A stretch of 64,000 nucleotides of DNA from Phocoena phocoena (Eukaryota > Chordata > Mammalia > Artiodactyla > Phocoenidae): NCBI RefSeq assembly GCF_963924675.1, contig NC_089224.1, positions 64,217,464-64,281,463 of the forward strand, written 5' to 3'. Shown one piece after another: positions 12,605 to 24,247 of the stretch (its first letter is position 1; each line of letters begins with the position of its first letter). The notes under the pieces are model-generated. The model was not told the DNA's origin and did no database searches. It saw only the letters and a list, made by a program, of their open reading frames with translations. A program made the position numbers and the translations under genes.

Positions 12605-12720
12605 CTAATTATTGTTTATTGAATGCTTAATGTCAGCCAATAACCCTATAGCTGTTCATATCTCCACTGAAGAGATGAGAAACTGGGGCTTGCTTAGAAA
12701 GGTGGCTTGTACGATGTAAC
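12605..12720 (-). repeat. MIR fragment
   Basis: 'tttattgaatgcttaatgtc' and 'aagagatgagaaactggggc' are inverted MIR. Confidence 0.65.
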
Positions 12721-13094
12721 AGAGCTAATTTGCAGGAAAAAAACTTTAGAAAATACATTTCTATCTTTTTTGCTTTTGCTTACTTTGGCTCAAGTCAAGC
12801 ATTTACTCCAATACGGCAAATGTAAAACTTAAAAAGACAAAAAAGAAAAAATCCATTAAATAAGTTGGTCCTTAACACACTGCTTAGAAAATAGTAAGCT
12901 CTCAAAAGGAAGGCAACAGTTATTATTTAATAATATTAGTTCTATTGATGTCCCAGGAGATGAGCATCTTAGTATATACAGATGAAAGTTCATCGTGGTC
13001 AAAATGTTGGTACAATTTGATATTTCCACAGCTGAGCAAGAAAGTCGGTAAAGTACTTTGGGAAGGCAGAAGCTCCTGGTTGAGTTGGGAACAT

Positions 13095-13680
13095 GCGGTT
13101 GGCCTTCTCCTTTTCTTTAGGCTAGGAATCCGAGAGACCTGGGCTATTGCTCAAGCTTGGCCAACAATGTGGGGAGGCCACGGAAGGTCCTCTTTATGGT
13201 TTAGTTTCCTCATCCATAAAATGAGGGGTTTGGGGACTTCCCTGGTGGCCCAGTGGTAAAGAATTCGCCTTCCAATGCAGGGGATGCAGGTTTGACCCCT
13301 GGTCGGGGAACTAAGATCCCACATGCCGTGGGGCAACTAAACCCGTGAGCGCCAACTACTGAGCCCACACGCTTCAGCTAGAGAGCCCGTGTGCCGCAAA
13401 CTACGGAGCCCACATGCTCTGGAGCCCACGTGCCACAACTACAGACCCCACGCGCTCGGGAGCCTGTGAGTCACAACTAGAGAGAAGCCCACACACCACA
13501 ACGAAGAGACCACATGTTGCAACAAAGATCCAGCATGCCACAAAAGACCCGACACAGCCAAAAATAGCAAAATAAAATAGAAAAGAAAAAAATTAAAAAA
13601 GAAAAATAAATAAAATGAGGGGTTTAGAAATCACCAAATGGTTGCTGAGGTTTCTCCTAATATTAGGAATCCTGGGGAAA
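13095..13680 (+). repeat. MIR interrupted by a CHR SINE
   Basis: MIR left part 13095-13231 ('tttagtttcctcatccataa'); the right remnant follows at 13626. The CHR element at 13232 sits between them, flanked by a duplicated MIR segment. Confidence 0.65.
13232..13609 (+). repeat. CHR SINE, full-length type
   Basis: Full-length CHR with the long body and an A-rich tail. Perfect 16-bp target-site duplication ATAAAATGAGGGGTTT at 13216-13231 and 13610-13625. Confidence 0.95.
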
Positions 13681-14009
13681 TGACACCCTCAGAGTTGGGA
13701 AAGTCTAGACAGCCCCAGAGTGCTGCATTGTTACCCTTGTTACCCGAACACCAATGTCTCTCTACCTTTTGTCCTCCTCTGATCTCTCCTGTGCTCAACC
13801 CCAATTCAGGGGAGGAAGCTGAAGGAATGTGGCGATAGAGAGAGAAAGGGGGGAAGGGTAACAAGGGGGACAACAAAATGCAGATGATGGAGAGTGTGGG
13901 CAAGACAAAAATTACACACATACACTTTTAGAGAAAGGACATGGGGGAAAAGAGAGGAGGAGTCAAAGAATGACCATTTACCTTCTTTTGCTCAGCAAAT
14001 AAAACAACA

Positions 14010-14620
14010 GCTGAAATGTATGAAGCCCTCATTGCAGGCCTGGCACCTTGTTGAATGTGTCACGTGGGTTATCTTATCTCATTTAGTCCTCACACATCTC
14101 ATTTTCTAGACAGGTGAGAACTAAGGCTTACAAAGTTCATCAATGTGCCCCACATCTCTATCTTAGACCATTCAGGCTACTATACCAAAGTACCATAGAC
14201 TGGGTAGTTTATAAACAACAGAGATCGGTTTCTCACAATTTGGAGGCTAGAAGTCTGCTATCAAGGTTCAGGACAGACTATGTTTGATGAAGACTCTCTT
14301 CCGGTTGCAGACTGCCTATTCTCACTGTATCGTCACACTACTGAAAGATAGTGAGAGAGCTCTCTCTGGGGCCCCTTTTAGAAGGATACTAATCCCATTT
14401 GTGACAGCTTCACCCTCATGATCTAATCAGCTCCCAAATGCCCCACCTCCAAACATTATTACATTAGGGGTTAGGGTTTCAACGTATGAATTTTGGGGGT
14501 CACAAACATTCAGTCCACTGCAATCACTAATGAGTAAGAGGCAGGACTAGGAATTGAACCTCAGTGTCTTTGATTGTAGGGCTGTACTCATAAACACCAG
14601 CCCACACTGCTCTCCTCTGT
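14010..14620 (-). repeat. MIR split by a MaLR LTR
   Basis: Inverted MIR left part 14010-14158 ('tttagtcctcacacatctca'), right part 14526-14620 ('ggcaggactaggaattgaac'). The LTR at 14159-14525 lies between, so it is younger than the MIR. Confidence 0.75.
14159..14525 (-). repeat. MaLR LTR, MLT1/MST type
   Basis: Inverted LTR: 'ctactataccaaagtaccat', 'agactgggtagtttataaac', 'tcatgatctaatcagctccc', 'gggggtcacaaacattcag'. Solo, non-coding. Confidence 0.85.
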
Positions 14621-14624
14621 GCTA

Positions 14625-15135
14625 GGGAATGTCGCTATGTCACTTAAGGCTGACTTAGCATTTAATCTTGATGTCATGGCTGACCTAGCATGATGAGTTC
14701 ACCACCCAGAGGCAGACAGACAGTCAGGCACCTACCTACACACTCACTCACCCCTTGATGACACTCAAGAAGGCTCAGCAAAGAAAATTCAAAACAGTGA
14801 AAAATATAAAGTCTTTTTTTATTAGATGCCATCGTATAGGGACAACTGTTTCAGCTTCTTAATTAACTCTAGCTTAACTGAATGTTGAAATTAACTCTTG
14901 TTCCTTCAGATGTAAGTCCATTGCCTGGACACATTCCCAGATCATTCTCAGATGACCACAGATGCCTGAGGTTTGTTGGGGGATAATATACATATAAATA
15001 AGTGGTGACTACCCCTAGCTAACCACATCAAATTTTCTTAGTATCATCCCTATCAGAAAACCAGAGTAAGCCTCATTTTAGGGTACTTCTAAGCTCACCA
15101 AGGACCATAAGAATTACAGTAAAAGATAGATCTGT
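14625..15135. other. Unique stretch, nothing recognised
   Basis: No repeat, exon or promoter recognised. Confidence 0.4.
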
Positions 15136-15352
15136 GGGCTTCCCTGGTGGCACAGTGGTTGAGAGTCTGCCTGCCGATGCAGGGGACACGGGTTCGTGCC
15201 CTGGTCCGGGAAGATCCCACGTGCCACGGAGCGGCTGGGCCCATGAGCCATGGCTGCTGAGCCTGCGCATCCGGAGCCTGTGCTCCGCAACGGGAGAGGC
15301 CACAACAGTGAGAGGCCCGCATACCGCAAAAAAAAAAAAAAAAAAAAAAAAA
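15136..15352 (+). repeat. CHR SINE, short type
   Basis: Complete element with an uninterrupted A tail of about 26 bases. Flanks ATAGATCTGTG and ATAGAGCTGTG form an 11-bp duplication with one mismatch. Confidence 0.93.
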
Positions 15353-16180
15353 AATAGAGCTGTGATGTGATAGTGTCTCATTAGGGGTCTTTCACATGTG
15401 ATCATTTCCCTAACATTTCAACTGTGGGATTTGTGAGGAAACTTGGGGAAGTCTGCATCAGATCCCTACCCAAAAGTCTCTGAGGTCCATACACTTTCCC
15501 TGGATCTTTCTTTGTTTCGCTGTAGGGATATTATACAGATCTTGGAACCATTGAGACTCAGGTTCAAATTCTGCCTCTGTCATTTACTGACTGTGAGGCA
15601 GGGGAGGCCAATCCCTTGCCCATGGAACTGCAGTAGCTTCTGTCAACAGGAATCACAGCCCAGGTTATTTTATGGATCAGGTGAGCCCGCACACAAAACA
15701 CACCAGCATAGGACCTGCAGCACAGCAGGTGTTCAGTCACTGTGAATTCTCTTTCTTCCTGTTTCAGTATGTATTACCGTATAACAAACCATCCTGAGGA
15801 AGTGGCCCTAGGACTATGCATGCCCATTTGCCGTGAGAGCTTTAGCTAACTTACTTGAATAACAGCCAGGTGTTTGCTATGGTTCAGCCATCAGGGTTGG
15901 GCTCACCTGGAGTCACTAATGCACTCCTGCATCCCCTCAGGAGGCTCAGTTGGTCTCAGATATCCAATATGGCTTCACTCTCATATCAGGCACCTTTGCT
16001 AGGATGGCTAGAACAGCTAGGACCTGGCCAGGGTCCTCTCTTTCCATGAGGTCACTCCAGCACAGTGGTTAGCAGGGCCAGCTTCATAGGGTGCAACATG
16101 TGTAGTCACACAGGGCCCCGTACCCAGAAGGGCGCCTGCTTGGTTTAATGCTCTGTTACCACTGCTACTGCCTTGAAATT
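15353..16180. other. Mostly unique stretch with a MIR piece
   Basis: 15530-15605 carries a plus-strand MIR core ('cattgagactcaggttcaaa'). The rest is unrecognised. Confidence 0.4.
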
Positions 16181-16193
16181 CTTAATACTTTTT

Positions 16194-16392
16194 TTTTTAG
16201 CGGCACGCGGGCCTCTCACTGTTGTGGCTTCTCCCGCTTCGGAGCACAGGCTCCAGATGTGCAGGCTCAGCGGCCATGGCCCGCGGGCCCAGCCGCTCCG
16301 CGGCATATGGGACCCTCCTGGACCGGGGCACGAACCCGCGACCCCCGCATCGGCAGGCGGACTCCCAACCGCTGCGCCACCAGGGAAGCCCG
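16194..16392 (-). repeat. CHR SINE, short type
   Basis: Inverted copy. Duplication CTTAATACTTTTT at 16181-16193 and 16393-16405 brackets it. Confidence 0.93.
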
Positions 16393-16409
16393 CTTAATAC
16401 TTTTTAAAT

Positions 16410-17170
16410 AAGAGACCCTGCATTTTCATTTTTACACTGGGTCCTGCAAATTATGTAGCCAGTACTTGTAGCCACATCTCTTTCCCCAAAGGCTCCAGGC
16501 TCCAAGAGGGTGAAAGAAGAAGCTGGAAGGCTTCTTAAGACTTAGGCCAGGACTCACACAGTATCACTTCACTGCATTCCATGGGCCAAAGCAACTCACA
16601 AGGCCATGCTGACTCAAGGGGAGGAGGAGTAAAGTCTCTGCGGCCATCCACCTCACGGCCGTTTCCTTCCTCCAGCATTCCCATGAACAGTCAGGTTCTG
16701 ACAGAGCTTGTTTGGTGCTAAGAGGCAGAAACCCACCTAAGCTTCCTCATAAAAAGAGGGAATGACAGTAGAGAGTCAGAAATCTCCCAGAAAGAAGGGT
16801 AGCCACACTTTAGGAAAGTGGAAATGAGAGTTAGAAACTCAGAGCCTGAGGCTATGCCTTGCCTCTCAGGGATCACGTTGGTTTCCTTGGTGAGTCAGCC
16901 GGGATCTGGGGGCCGGGGTGGGTGGCGGGGGAGCAGGAACTTGGTCACTCAGAAGAGACAACTGCCCCTTCCAGGGGCTGTAGGCTGGATGGGCTCTCAA
17001 CAAGGGGCTGTGGATAAGGTGGGCCATATAACCTGATGGAATGCTTGTCTTTATTTATCAACTATTTATGAAGGGCCAATAATTATGAGCAAGACCATGT
17101 CTGGGCCTATGGGGATATAATTTGGCCCTAGAGGACCAGCGCCCCTTCTTCTCAGTCACATAAAGGCATT
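16410..17170. other. Unique stretch, nothing recognised
   Basis: A short GC-rich patch at 16880-17000 lacks promoter hallmarks. No exon recognised. Confidence 0.4.
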
Positions 17171-17184
17171 TTTGGCTACCTCTT

Positions 17185-17390
17185 TTTTGTGTGTGTGCGG
17201 TACGCAGGGCTCTCACTGTTGTGGCCTCTCCCGTTGCAGAGCAACAGGCTCCGGATGCGCAGGTTCAGCGGCCATGGCTCACGGGCCCAGCCGCTCCGCG
17301 GCATGCGGGATCCTCCCGGACCAGGGCACGAACCCATGACCCCTGCAGCGGCAGGCGGACTCTCAACCACTGTGCCACCAGGGAAGCCCC
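17185..17390 (-). repeat. CHR SINE, short type
   Basis: Inverted copy with a perfect 12-bp duplication TGGCTACCTCTT at 17173-17184 and 17391-17402. Confidence 0.95.
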
Positions 17391-17402
17391 TGGCTACCTC
17401 TT

Positions 17403-18992
17403 ATTGAAGCAAAGGGAGGGGTGGGTGTAGGGATCAGCTTTCTTTTTATTGTTCCTTGGGCCCAGAGAGTCAGTTCTGGTTCTTGCTGGATGGCTCACCT
17501 GACTTCAAATGGCAACACCCACCTACAATGGAGGTTTAGGAGAATGCATTCTCTTACTAAAATGTCAATTAGCCTCACAGAACGGCTGAGTGATGAAGAA
17601 CCAGAAATTGTGACTTCATCTGAGTCGACTCTATCCCACTCCAGGGAAGATGGCCAACTTAGGCTCTCAGAAGGAGGGATTCCTACACTGAGAGCCCCAT
17701 CTCTCTCACACAGCTCTCCTCAGTGTGATCCTCACCCCACCTCTCCCATTTCAGCCCCTTACAGTTCCTTCCTTCACACCCTCATCCAGTGTACTCATCC
17801 CTTTCTCAGGAAACCCCACCTACTTCCCCCCATACATACTGCCCTTCCTTGTTCCTCTCTTGGTGCTTTCTTGTAAACTCCAACATTTACAGTCTCCGCT
17901 GGTGCTGGGGTTCTCCTATGCCCAGTTTCGTTGGCTCTGAAAGACAAGGTTCCATCTAGCGAGTGAAAGAGACATTGGTGAGGGATCAGATCCCAGTGCA
18001 GTTTCCCGCCAGTGACAGCTGTGGGAGAGTATTTTCATTCATTTTCATTCATTACCTAAAACACAAGCAACTTCAACCAAGTGAACGTTCATATTTCCCA
18101 GTGACAACACAATCTAGTTTTATTTGAAGAAATGATATTTTTCTTTATTAATCTGACTTTGACTAGCTCCTTGTTAGCAGTAAACTTGGCATTACTTAGT
18201 TGGAGAATTAAAATTTTCTGGTGTCTAGTCTACATGATAAGAATCACCACAAGAACTAGGAACAGGTCTGTCTTAATTACCCAGGACGGCTAGTGTCTAC
18301 TTGGATAAGAACTTCCGGATCATCAATCTCTCCACTGATAAAAAAGGATAGCTCCTGGCCTCAAGGAACTTCCAATCAAGTGGAGCGGACAGTCTTACAC
18401 TCAGATAAAACCAAAGAGTGAGGGGCCGATGAGAGATGGGCGGGAAAGTTTCAAGAAGCAAGAGTGAGATGGGGATTAGCTTGCAGCTAGGTTCCAAGTG
18501 GGAGCTCAGGTGTAAAGGAGGGCGGGGACCCTTTCAAACTGCAGCCATAGCTGTGTGCACACAGATGACCCCACTGGAGTGGAGGTGTTCTCTCCGGGCA
18601 GGGGGCTGGGTCTTGTTTCCTCATCTGCAGGAAAGCCTGCCCGGCTTGCCCTCGCCACTGTGTGGGCTTGCCGTGAGATTCAGGGTTCAGGCAGGTGAAA
18701 ACCAAGCCTGGGCACAGGTGGAGGTTCCTCTCAGGAGACTTTACTAGACACGCCCCCGCCCCACTTCCTCTCACTCTTCACTCCAGATACACCTTTAGCA
18801 GCACCTTCTGGGTTCCTCCAGTTGGAGGGAACCCAGGAAGGAGATTTTAGCACTGTACCTATTTCCCATGATATTACTTTACTTGCTTCCCATTTCGACT
18901 CCATTATAAGGCAGCTTCACAATTCCTGAGACGAATGGCCCCCGAGCCTCCCCGAAGCCCTCCTTGACGCTGTGCAGCATCTCCCTTTCCCA
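17403..18992. other. Repeat-poor stretch just inside the putative KANK1 intron 1
   Basis: Unique sequence with an imperfect ATTC-type repeat at 18035-18052. The lack of SINEs for 1.6 kb next to the CpG promoter may reflect regulatory constraint (inference). A 151-codon plus-strand frame at 17421-17876 is not supported as a gene. Confidence 0.45.
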
Positions 18993-19000
18993 ACTTCCGG
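18993..19000 (-). promoter_or_regulatory. ETS/GABPA-type site just past the exon 1 donor
   Basis: Minus-strand CCGGAAGT, the GABPA/ETS core, 8 bp inside the intron after the donor at 19009. ETS and NRF1 sites commonly co-occur in CpG-island promoters. A single 8-mer, so moderate support. Confidence 0.4.
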
Positions 19001-19008
19001 CTACTCAC

Positions 19009-19140
19009 CGCCAGACTGAAGCACCTTTCCGCTCCTGACTACTACAACAACAAACCACCCCCTCCCCCGACTCAATGCGCGCGCATGCGCATTAACCACG
19101 CAGTAGCCACCCTCCCCCCCCGGGGGGGGGCGTGGGCGTG
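19009..19140 (-). other. KANK1: Putative KANK1 non-coding first exon (5' end approximate)
   Basis: On the minus strand a CpG-rich segment ends ...TCAGTCTGGCG|GTGAGTAG, a near-consensus splice donor at 19008/19009, just below a CpG promoter. It lies about 6 kb downstream of DOCK8 in the same orientation. In human 9p24 the next gene, in the same orientation about 5 kb after DOCK8, is KANK1, which has several alternative non-coding first exons. Gene assignment is therefore synteny-based inference; donor and promoter composition are seen directly. No coding start is present, as KANK1 translation begins in a distant exon. The transcription start is not determined and may be closer to 19040-19110. 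Confidence 0.5.
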
Positions 19141-19260
19141 GCGGGTTGGTTGATTTCTCTAAGCCGCTTTTAAATTGGGACGTTTGCTGGGGTGTTCTGT
19201 GCTCAGTTCTCTGTGGGTTAGGACCATTGAGTTTCCTAATCAATTTCTGGGCTCCACGCA
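19060..19260 (-). promoter_or_regulatory. KANK1: CpG-rich promoter upstream of the putative KANK1 first exon
   Basis: Within about 200 bp lie a minus-strand CCAAT box (19174-19178), an adjacent TTTAAAA, GC/KLF-type boxes (GGGCGTGG and relatives, 19127-19145), a C8G9 block and an NRF1 palindrome. CpG density is far above the AT-rich flanks. Layout and spacing suit a minus-strand promoter feeding the donor at 19009. Bidirectional activity cannot be excluded. Confidence 0.6.
19080..19091. promoter_or_regulatory. NRF1 binding site, perfect consensus
   Basis: cgcgcatgcgca matches the NRF1 consensus YGCGCAYGCGCR at every position and overlaps a second CG-alternating half at 19077-19084. NRF1 sites of this kind sit close to the start sites of CpG-island promoters. 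Confidence 0.7.
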
Positions 19261-19264
19261 ATCC

Positions 19265-19930
19265 TTTTTAGAAACTTTTTCTTGATATGCGTCTGGAGAC
19301 ATTCGCGTCCAGGCTGCAAAGCTGGAGCCTATGGAGTGGCTGGAGCAGGCAGACAGAGCCTGGGCTTCTCAACGAGCAACGTCAGCTTAGTTATTCCAGA
19401 TCTGTCTTGGCTGCCAAGTCCTCTTTTTCTTCTTTCTTACTGTAAGGGAAACTTGCCGCTCAGTAGCTTTCTTTCAAGTGGAAGTCGGTGTGCTTTGATA
19501 CCCTCCGGGAGCATTTACAAGCGGGGGACACAGGTGGGCTGTTGGAATCCGTGTATTTACCTTCTAGGGGAATGCACTGGAGACACGCTGCGCTAGAGGA
19601 GAAGGGAAGCCAGGTCAGATTGGCTTTCCAGGCGCCCCTGTGTGCCCTCTCCGTTCCACCGATTCCCTTTCTTCTTCTACCCTGAAGGCCCTTGCTTTTG
19701 GCCTTGGCCAGACCATGGAAATTGACACTGCAAGTTGAATAGACCAGGCATTTATTTTCTGATAAATCAGGCCTCTGTCCTGCCTGCACCTTTGGCCTGC
19801 TTTTGATAAATGTTGCCGGCAGTGAATACGACGTGTGGGGTTCTGGCTAAACTTTCTGGAGGTGTCAATTGTAAATAGTGTTTCCTTACATTTGGGGCAG
19901 CACTTTCGAGTTTCCAAAACATGCTCCATG
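19265..19930. other. Unique stretch upstream of the putative KANK1 promoter
   Basis: No repeats recognised and moderately GC-rich. It could hold proximal regulatory sequence, but I see no decisive motif. Confidence 0.4.
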
Positions 19931-19934
19931 CAGT

Positions 19935-20110
19935 AATTGTCTCATTGGATTTCCTCAGCAGGTTGGGAGAAGATGGGGCAACTCATCCCTATTCTGCAGT
20001 GAAAAAACCTGAAGCTCAGAGAGGTAGAGTGACTTGGGCACAGTTGCAGGACTAGAAAGTACAATAGAAGAATAAGAAACCAGGACTTCTGATCCGTGGT
20101 CTAGAAACTT
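19935..20110 (-). repeat. MIR fragment
   Basis: 'aagctcagagaggtagagtg' followed by 'cttgggcacagttgcaggac', inverted MIR core. Confidence 0.75.
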
Positions 20111-20114
20111 TTGG

Positions 20115-21995
20115 CAGTCACATAGTCTTTTTTGTTTGTTTGTTTTTTTAATCTTACTAATTACCCTGATAATCCTGTTGGATAACAGAACAATTTGTTC
20201 ATCCATGTCATGTTCTCTTATTGCATAAAGGAAATGATAAGGGACAAGAGAGCTGATTTCTCAGCTGTAACCTTTAGAGCTCTGCCACCTTGCTAATCGC
20301 TTATCCTGGATACCAGTGATTTGCCATCTTCCAAACGTGTGGGGAAAATAGTAAAGGTGAAAGCCATTTAGCTGCCAAGCTTATGCCACAAAGATCATCA
20401 TCAGACCAGGAACTGGGTTGGACTCAGTAGCATCATTCCAGAGAGAGCACTGCTCCCCCAAGATGTGCTGCAGCATTAAGGCCTTAAGGATAAGGAACGT
20501 GGACAGCTCTCCAAATAGTTTTCAACCAAGGCTGTGCTACATTTCCTTCAGTAATCCCATGGCAGAAAACGTAGTGACCATCAGAGCTTTGGCTTTTTAA
20601 TCAGGCTCTGTGATTCTTATTAAGGATAAGGTCTAGGGTGATTCAAGGGAAAACAGCAGAAAAGGGGGGAAAATCCTCTTAATTCTTGCCCATGCATTCA
20701 TAATAGGTAAAGTCGAGAGGGAATAGAAGGCCGTTCCTCCGGGGCTAGTTGACCTTAATTGTCTGTCCTCTGTTAGGTGCTTTTAGCCGAGAGATGCAGA
20801 AGAGGCACAGTCTGACAGAAGTCATCACTGATGGCCACCTTCATTCAGTACTTTGGTCATTTACAAACATTCATTGAGTGCCCACTATGGCCCAGGCCCT
20901 AAGGATGCCATGATGAGAGACACAATTTTGATGCTTGACTTTTTCCCCTCAAACCTACCGTAACTTATTCTATTTCCCTGTTGCTCACTTTTCTCCCAGT
21001 GCCCTTCCCAGCTGAGTTCTGATGCCTGATCATTTGTGTCATTTTTGGCAAGACACTCCAGAGGATGTATTACTGGTACAGCAAAACCTTCCACTCCCGT
21101 CTGTCCCAGTCCCCACTCTTTTAGGATAAGCCCTAAGTCCTCCTTCATGTACTGTATATCCCTTTCGTCTCCCCTTCTAGGGAAGATGCTTCCGGGTCAA
21201 TGGTTGTGTACATGATATGAAATAAACTGTAATCCTGATCTCCATAGAAGTCCCTTCTTCTGAATGCATTTCCTTTAAAGCAATGTTCTGCAGGGTGCCC
21301 CCATGGTTTGTTACGCTTCTTTTTCCCTTTCTTCCTGGTTCCCTGGGGAACCACCAGCCCCTCTATCACTAGCCCTGTGGTTTGAGTTGATATTCATCCT
21401 GCTTCTCCTTAGAGGGGAGAACCTTGTTTAGCCTGAGCCATTCCAATCAGAGTGAACCCAAAGAATTTGCCTGGGAATTCTGGAACACAGACTCTCTTTT
21501 CTTTGTGGAGCTTGGTGGTATGAAGTTGTGAGGCTCAGGATTGCCTCTGTCATGACGGATGAGCCTGGAATTTTCAGGGACCACTGTTGAAAGCCTGGGG
21601 ATGGAGCCAAACAAGAGAAAGCAGAGAAGAAAAATGGGCCCAGGACATGGTGGGTAGGCCCTGAATGGAGCTGGGTCGGAACCAATTCTACCTCTGGGTT
21701 AATCTGTTAAGTGAACCAATTAACTCCACTACCCCCTTGGAAAACACTAATTTGAGTTTGGTTTTCTGTTCCTTACCAAAAATTGCCAGCTAAGAACTAC
21801 CCTTAGGCTAAGGCTTCCCAAATGGTGTGCCGTGGTGCACCTGTGAGCTTGCTTATAGATATACCTGAGCTTGACGGCCCTAGCCTTTGGGAGGGACTCA
21901 GGGCAGCCAGAGTGCCAGGGCTGGTCATCTCTAGCAGCAAGTAGCTTTGTCCATTTATCCCAGTGAGACAACAAATGCAAAATTTTAATGTGCCC
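20115..21995. other. Intergenic DOCK8-KANK1 stretch, nothing recognised
   Basis: Mostly unique sequence; a weak MIR/L2-like segment at 20850-20920 ('attgagtgcccactatggcc'). No exon recognised on either strand. Confidence 0.4.
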
Positions 21996-21999
21996 CATT

Positions 22000-22520
22000 A
22001 TGGTGATTTTAAAATGTGTTCAAAAATTCTTTAACACTCCTCCATTCCAAAGGTAGAGCCTACTTCTCCTCTCCTTGAATGTGGACTGAATTTAGTGACT
22101 TGCTTCTGAAAAATAGCATATGGCAGAAAAGAGAGGGTATGACTTCTGAGACTAGGTCATAAAAAGACACTGCCACTTTTGCCTTGCTTCTCTTGGACTG
22201 CTCATCAAAGGGGAAGTCAGTGAGCACTCATGCAGAGTAGGGGCTGAGGTCCACAAGCAGAAATGAGGCCTCCCATCAATGACCAGCACCAACTTTCCAA
22301 TGTTATGAATGAGCCACCTTGGAATAGAATCCTCCAGCTTCAGTCAAGCCTTCAGATGATGGCTTCAGCTTTGGCCAATATCTTGATTGCAACCTCATGC
22401 AAGACCTCAAGTCAGACTGCCCAACTAAACTAATCCTAATCCACAGGAACTGGGTGAGATATTGTTTATTGTGTTAAGCTAATAGGGCTATTTGGTATGC
22501 CTCAATAGATAACATTTATA
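22000..22520 (+). repeat. Old LTR, MLT1-like
   Basis: 'tgatggcttcagctttggcc', 'tcttgattgcaacctcatgc' and 'actgggtgagatattgttta' match the 3' half of decayed MaLR LTRs. Subfamily uncertain; non-coding. Confidence 0.6.
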
Positions 22521-22524
22521 CCGT

Positions 22525-23430
22525 GAAAAAGGTTGGGAAACACTGTGGACATACCCAGCATTCTGGAATATAATAGAACCTTTAGTTTTAGTTTTTGGTT
22601 TTTTTTTTAAATGATACTTAGTCAATAGCAGCTTTACAACGTTTGAGACAACAAGCATTTAGAAATACATTCAAAGCAAAACAAAAGCTCCCTGTGTTTA
22701 AAAACATGCTTGCAAACCACAATTACCAGTGACAGCTCTAAAAGTTTTTTGTTTTACAACTAATCTATTGTCATGGAAAGGACTTCTTACTGAATAGAAT
22801 TATGGAGTTTAAGACAATGTGTGGCAAGAAAAACCCAAACAGGTCTATGCAGTATATTCATCTCTCACTTTCATGAGATTCTTAAGAGCTGGTGACAGTT
22901 GCACCCTTGACCTTGCTAAAGGAAAAGAGGCAAGAAGCTAATCAGAAGATTTCTCCCATAAACTTTCATTGAAGAGTTTTCCAAAGTAAAATCAAGAGGC
23001 CTACCATGGCACAGAGGTTTCTCCAACCTTCAGGATTCAAAAGGCCTCATGTGCTTTACTCTTAGCAATGTCTGAAATGCTTCTTTCTTAACCCCGTATT
23101 TAGGATACATAATCAGAGGACCAATGCCCAAGTACTTTGTTTATGCCATTACTTATGTAAGTGCAGCAATGCCTCCACTTCATTTATAACTGTTACATAA
23201 AGAACAACTAAACTATCTGGAATTGAGAAAAGAGCCAGGGTTAGCCTAGAAAGAGTATGAGCTAAACCAGTGTTGACCAGTCCACACTTGCCAACTCCAC
23301 CAGCTTCACTTCTAGGTGAGCCCATGGGCTCTCAGTCAGAGTTCTTTCTTACTCTAGACAGTATTCTTCCTACATTGGTTATCTATAGTCTGAGCCCACA
23401 GATCAGAGGCATCATGTTATAAAAGTTGGA
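22525..23430. other. Unique AT-rich stretch, nothing recognised
   Basis: No repeat, exon or regulatory signal recognised. Confidence 0.4.
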
Positions 23431-23441
23431 AGCTTCTAGAA

Positions 23442-23777
23442 TTGTACCATCCAATACAGTAGCCACTAGCCACATGTGGCTACTGAACACCTGAAATGTG
23501 GCTGGATTTGAGATTAAGTGTAAAATCTCTAAATATAAAACACATACATACAGATTTTGAAGACACAGTATGAAAAAAAGAATGTAAAATACCTCATTAA
23601 TAATTTTTCATATTAATTACATGTTGAATTGATAATATTTCGTATACGTCGGGTTAAATGAAATGTATTATTAAAATTACCGTCACCTGTTTCTTTTCCC
23701 GATTTTCTTTAACGTGCATACTAGAAAATTTAAAGTGACATATGTGGCTTGTATTATGTTTCTACTGCACTGTGCTG
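23442..23777 (-). repeat. Non-autonomous DNA transposon (hAT-like), complete
   Basis: Terminal inverted repeats (left 'gtaccatccaat', right 'cactgtgctg') and flanking 8-bp duplication TTCTAGAA/CTCTAGAA. Internal sequence matches the inverted copy at 61373 ('gaaacaggtgaaattaatg' region). Subfamily name not certain. Confidence 0.7.
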
Positions 23778-23794
23778 CTCTAGAAGCAGGCCTA

Positions 23795-23990
23795 TTCACA
23801 CTCATTCATTCATTTAATTATTCAGCTTATGCTTCTTAAATGTCTTCTGTGTGTTGAGTTCTGGGCTAGGGGATAGAAATGCAACAGCGGACACAGCCCT
23901 TGTACTTGTGAAGCTAGTGGTACCCACTGCGGTACAAGAGAGACTGAAATCAAAAGTGACAACACGTATCTAAAAGCAGGGGACATTTGA
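23795..23990. repeat. L2/MIR-like fragment
   Basis: 'cattcattcatttaattatt' and 'gtgtgttgagttctgggcta' resemble inverted L2/MIR tail sequence; decayed. Confidence 0.4.
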
Positions 23991-24247
23991 TCCGGAATAT
24001 TTTAGGTCATAGGATTATTAGGGCTTTTAGAGTTCAAAGCCAGGCCTACATTACTTACCACCTAAGGCTTATTGTTTGAAGGCAAAATATAATAGGTGTT
24101 GATAATAATGGCCACCCTGGAGTCACTCAGGAAAGGTTACCTTCCACAGGGCCTATTCTAGTCTGCTGTGTATTATGGCTACAGCCATACAGATGCTCTT
24201 CCTCACTAAACTAAGAGGCTTTGGAGGGCAGTGACAATGTGGTTTGA

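Noticed and set aside
17421..17876. 151-codon plus-strand frame as a gene near the CpG promoter
   Set aside because: No family resemblance, no splice context, Ser/Pro/His-rich composition typical of chance frames, and wrong strand relative to the donor at 19009.
19282..19596. Bidirectional partner gene on the plus strand of the CpG promoter
   Set aside because: A 104-codon frame is present but has no recognisable domain or convincing donor; kept only as a possibility.
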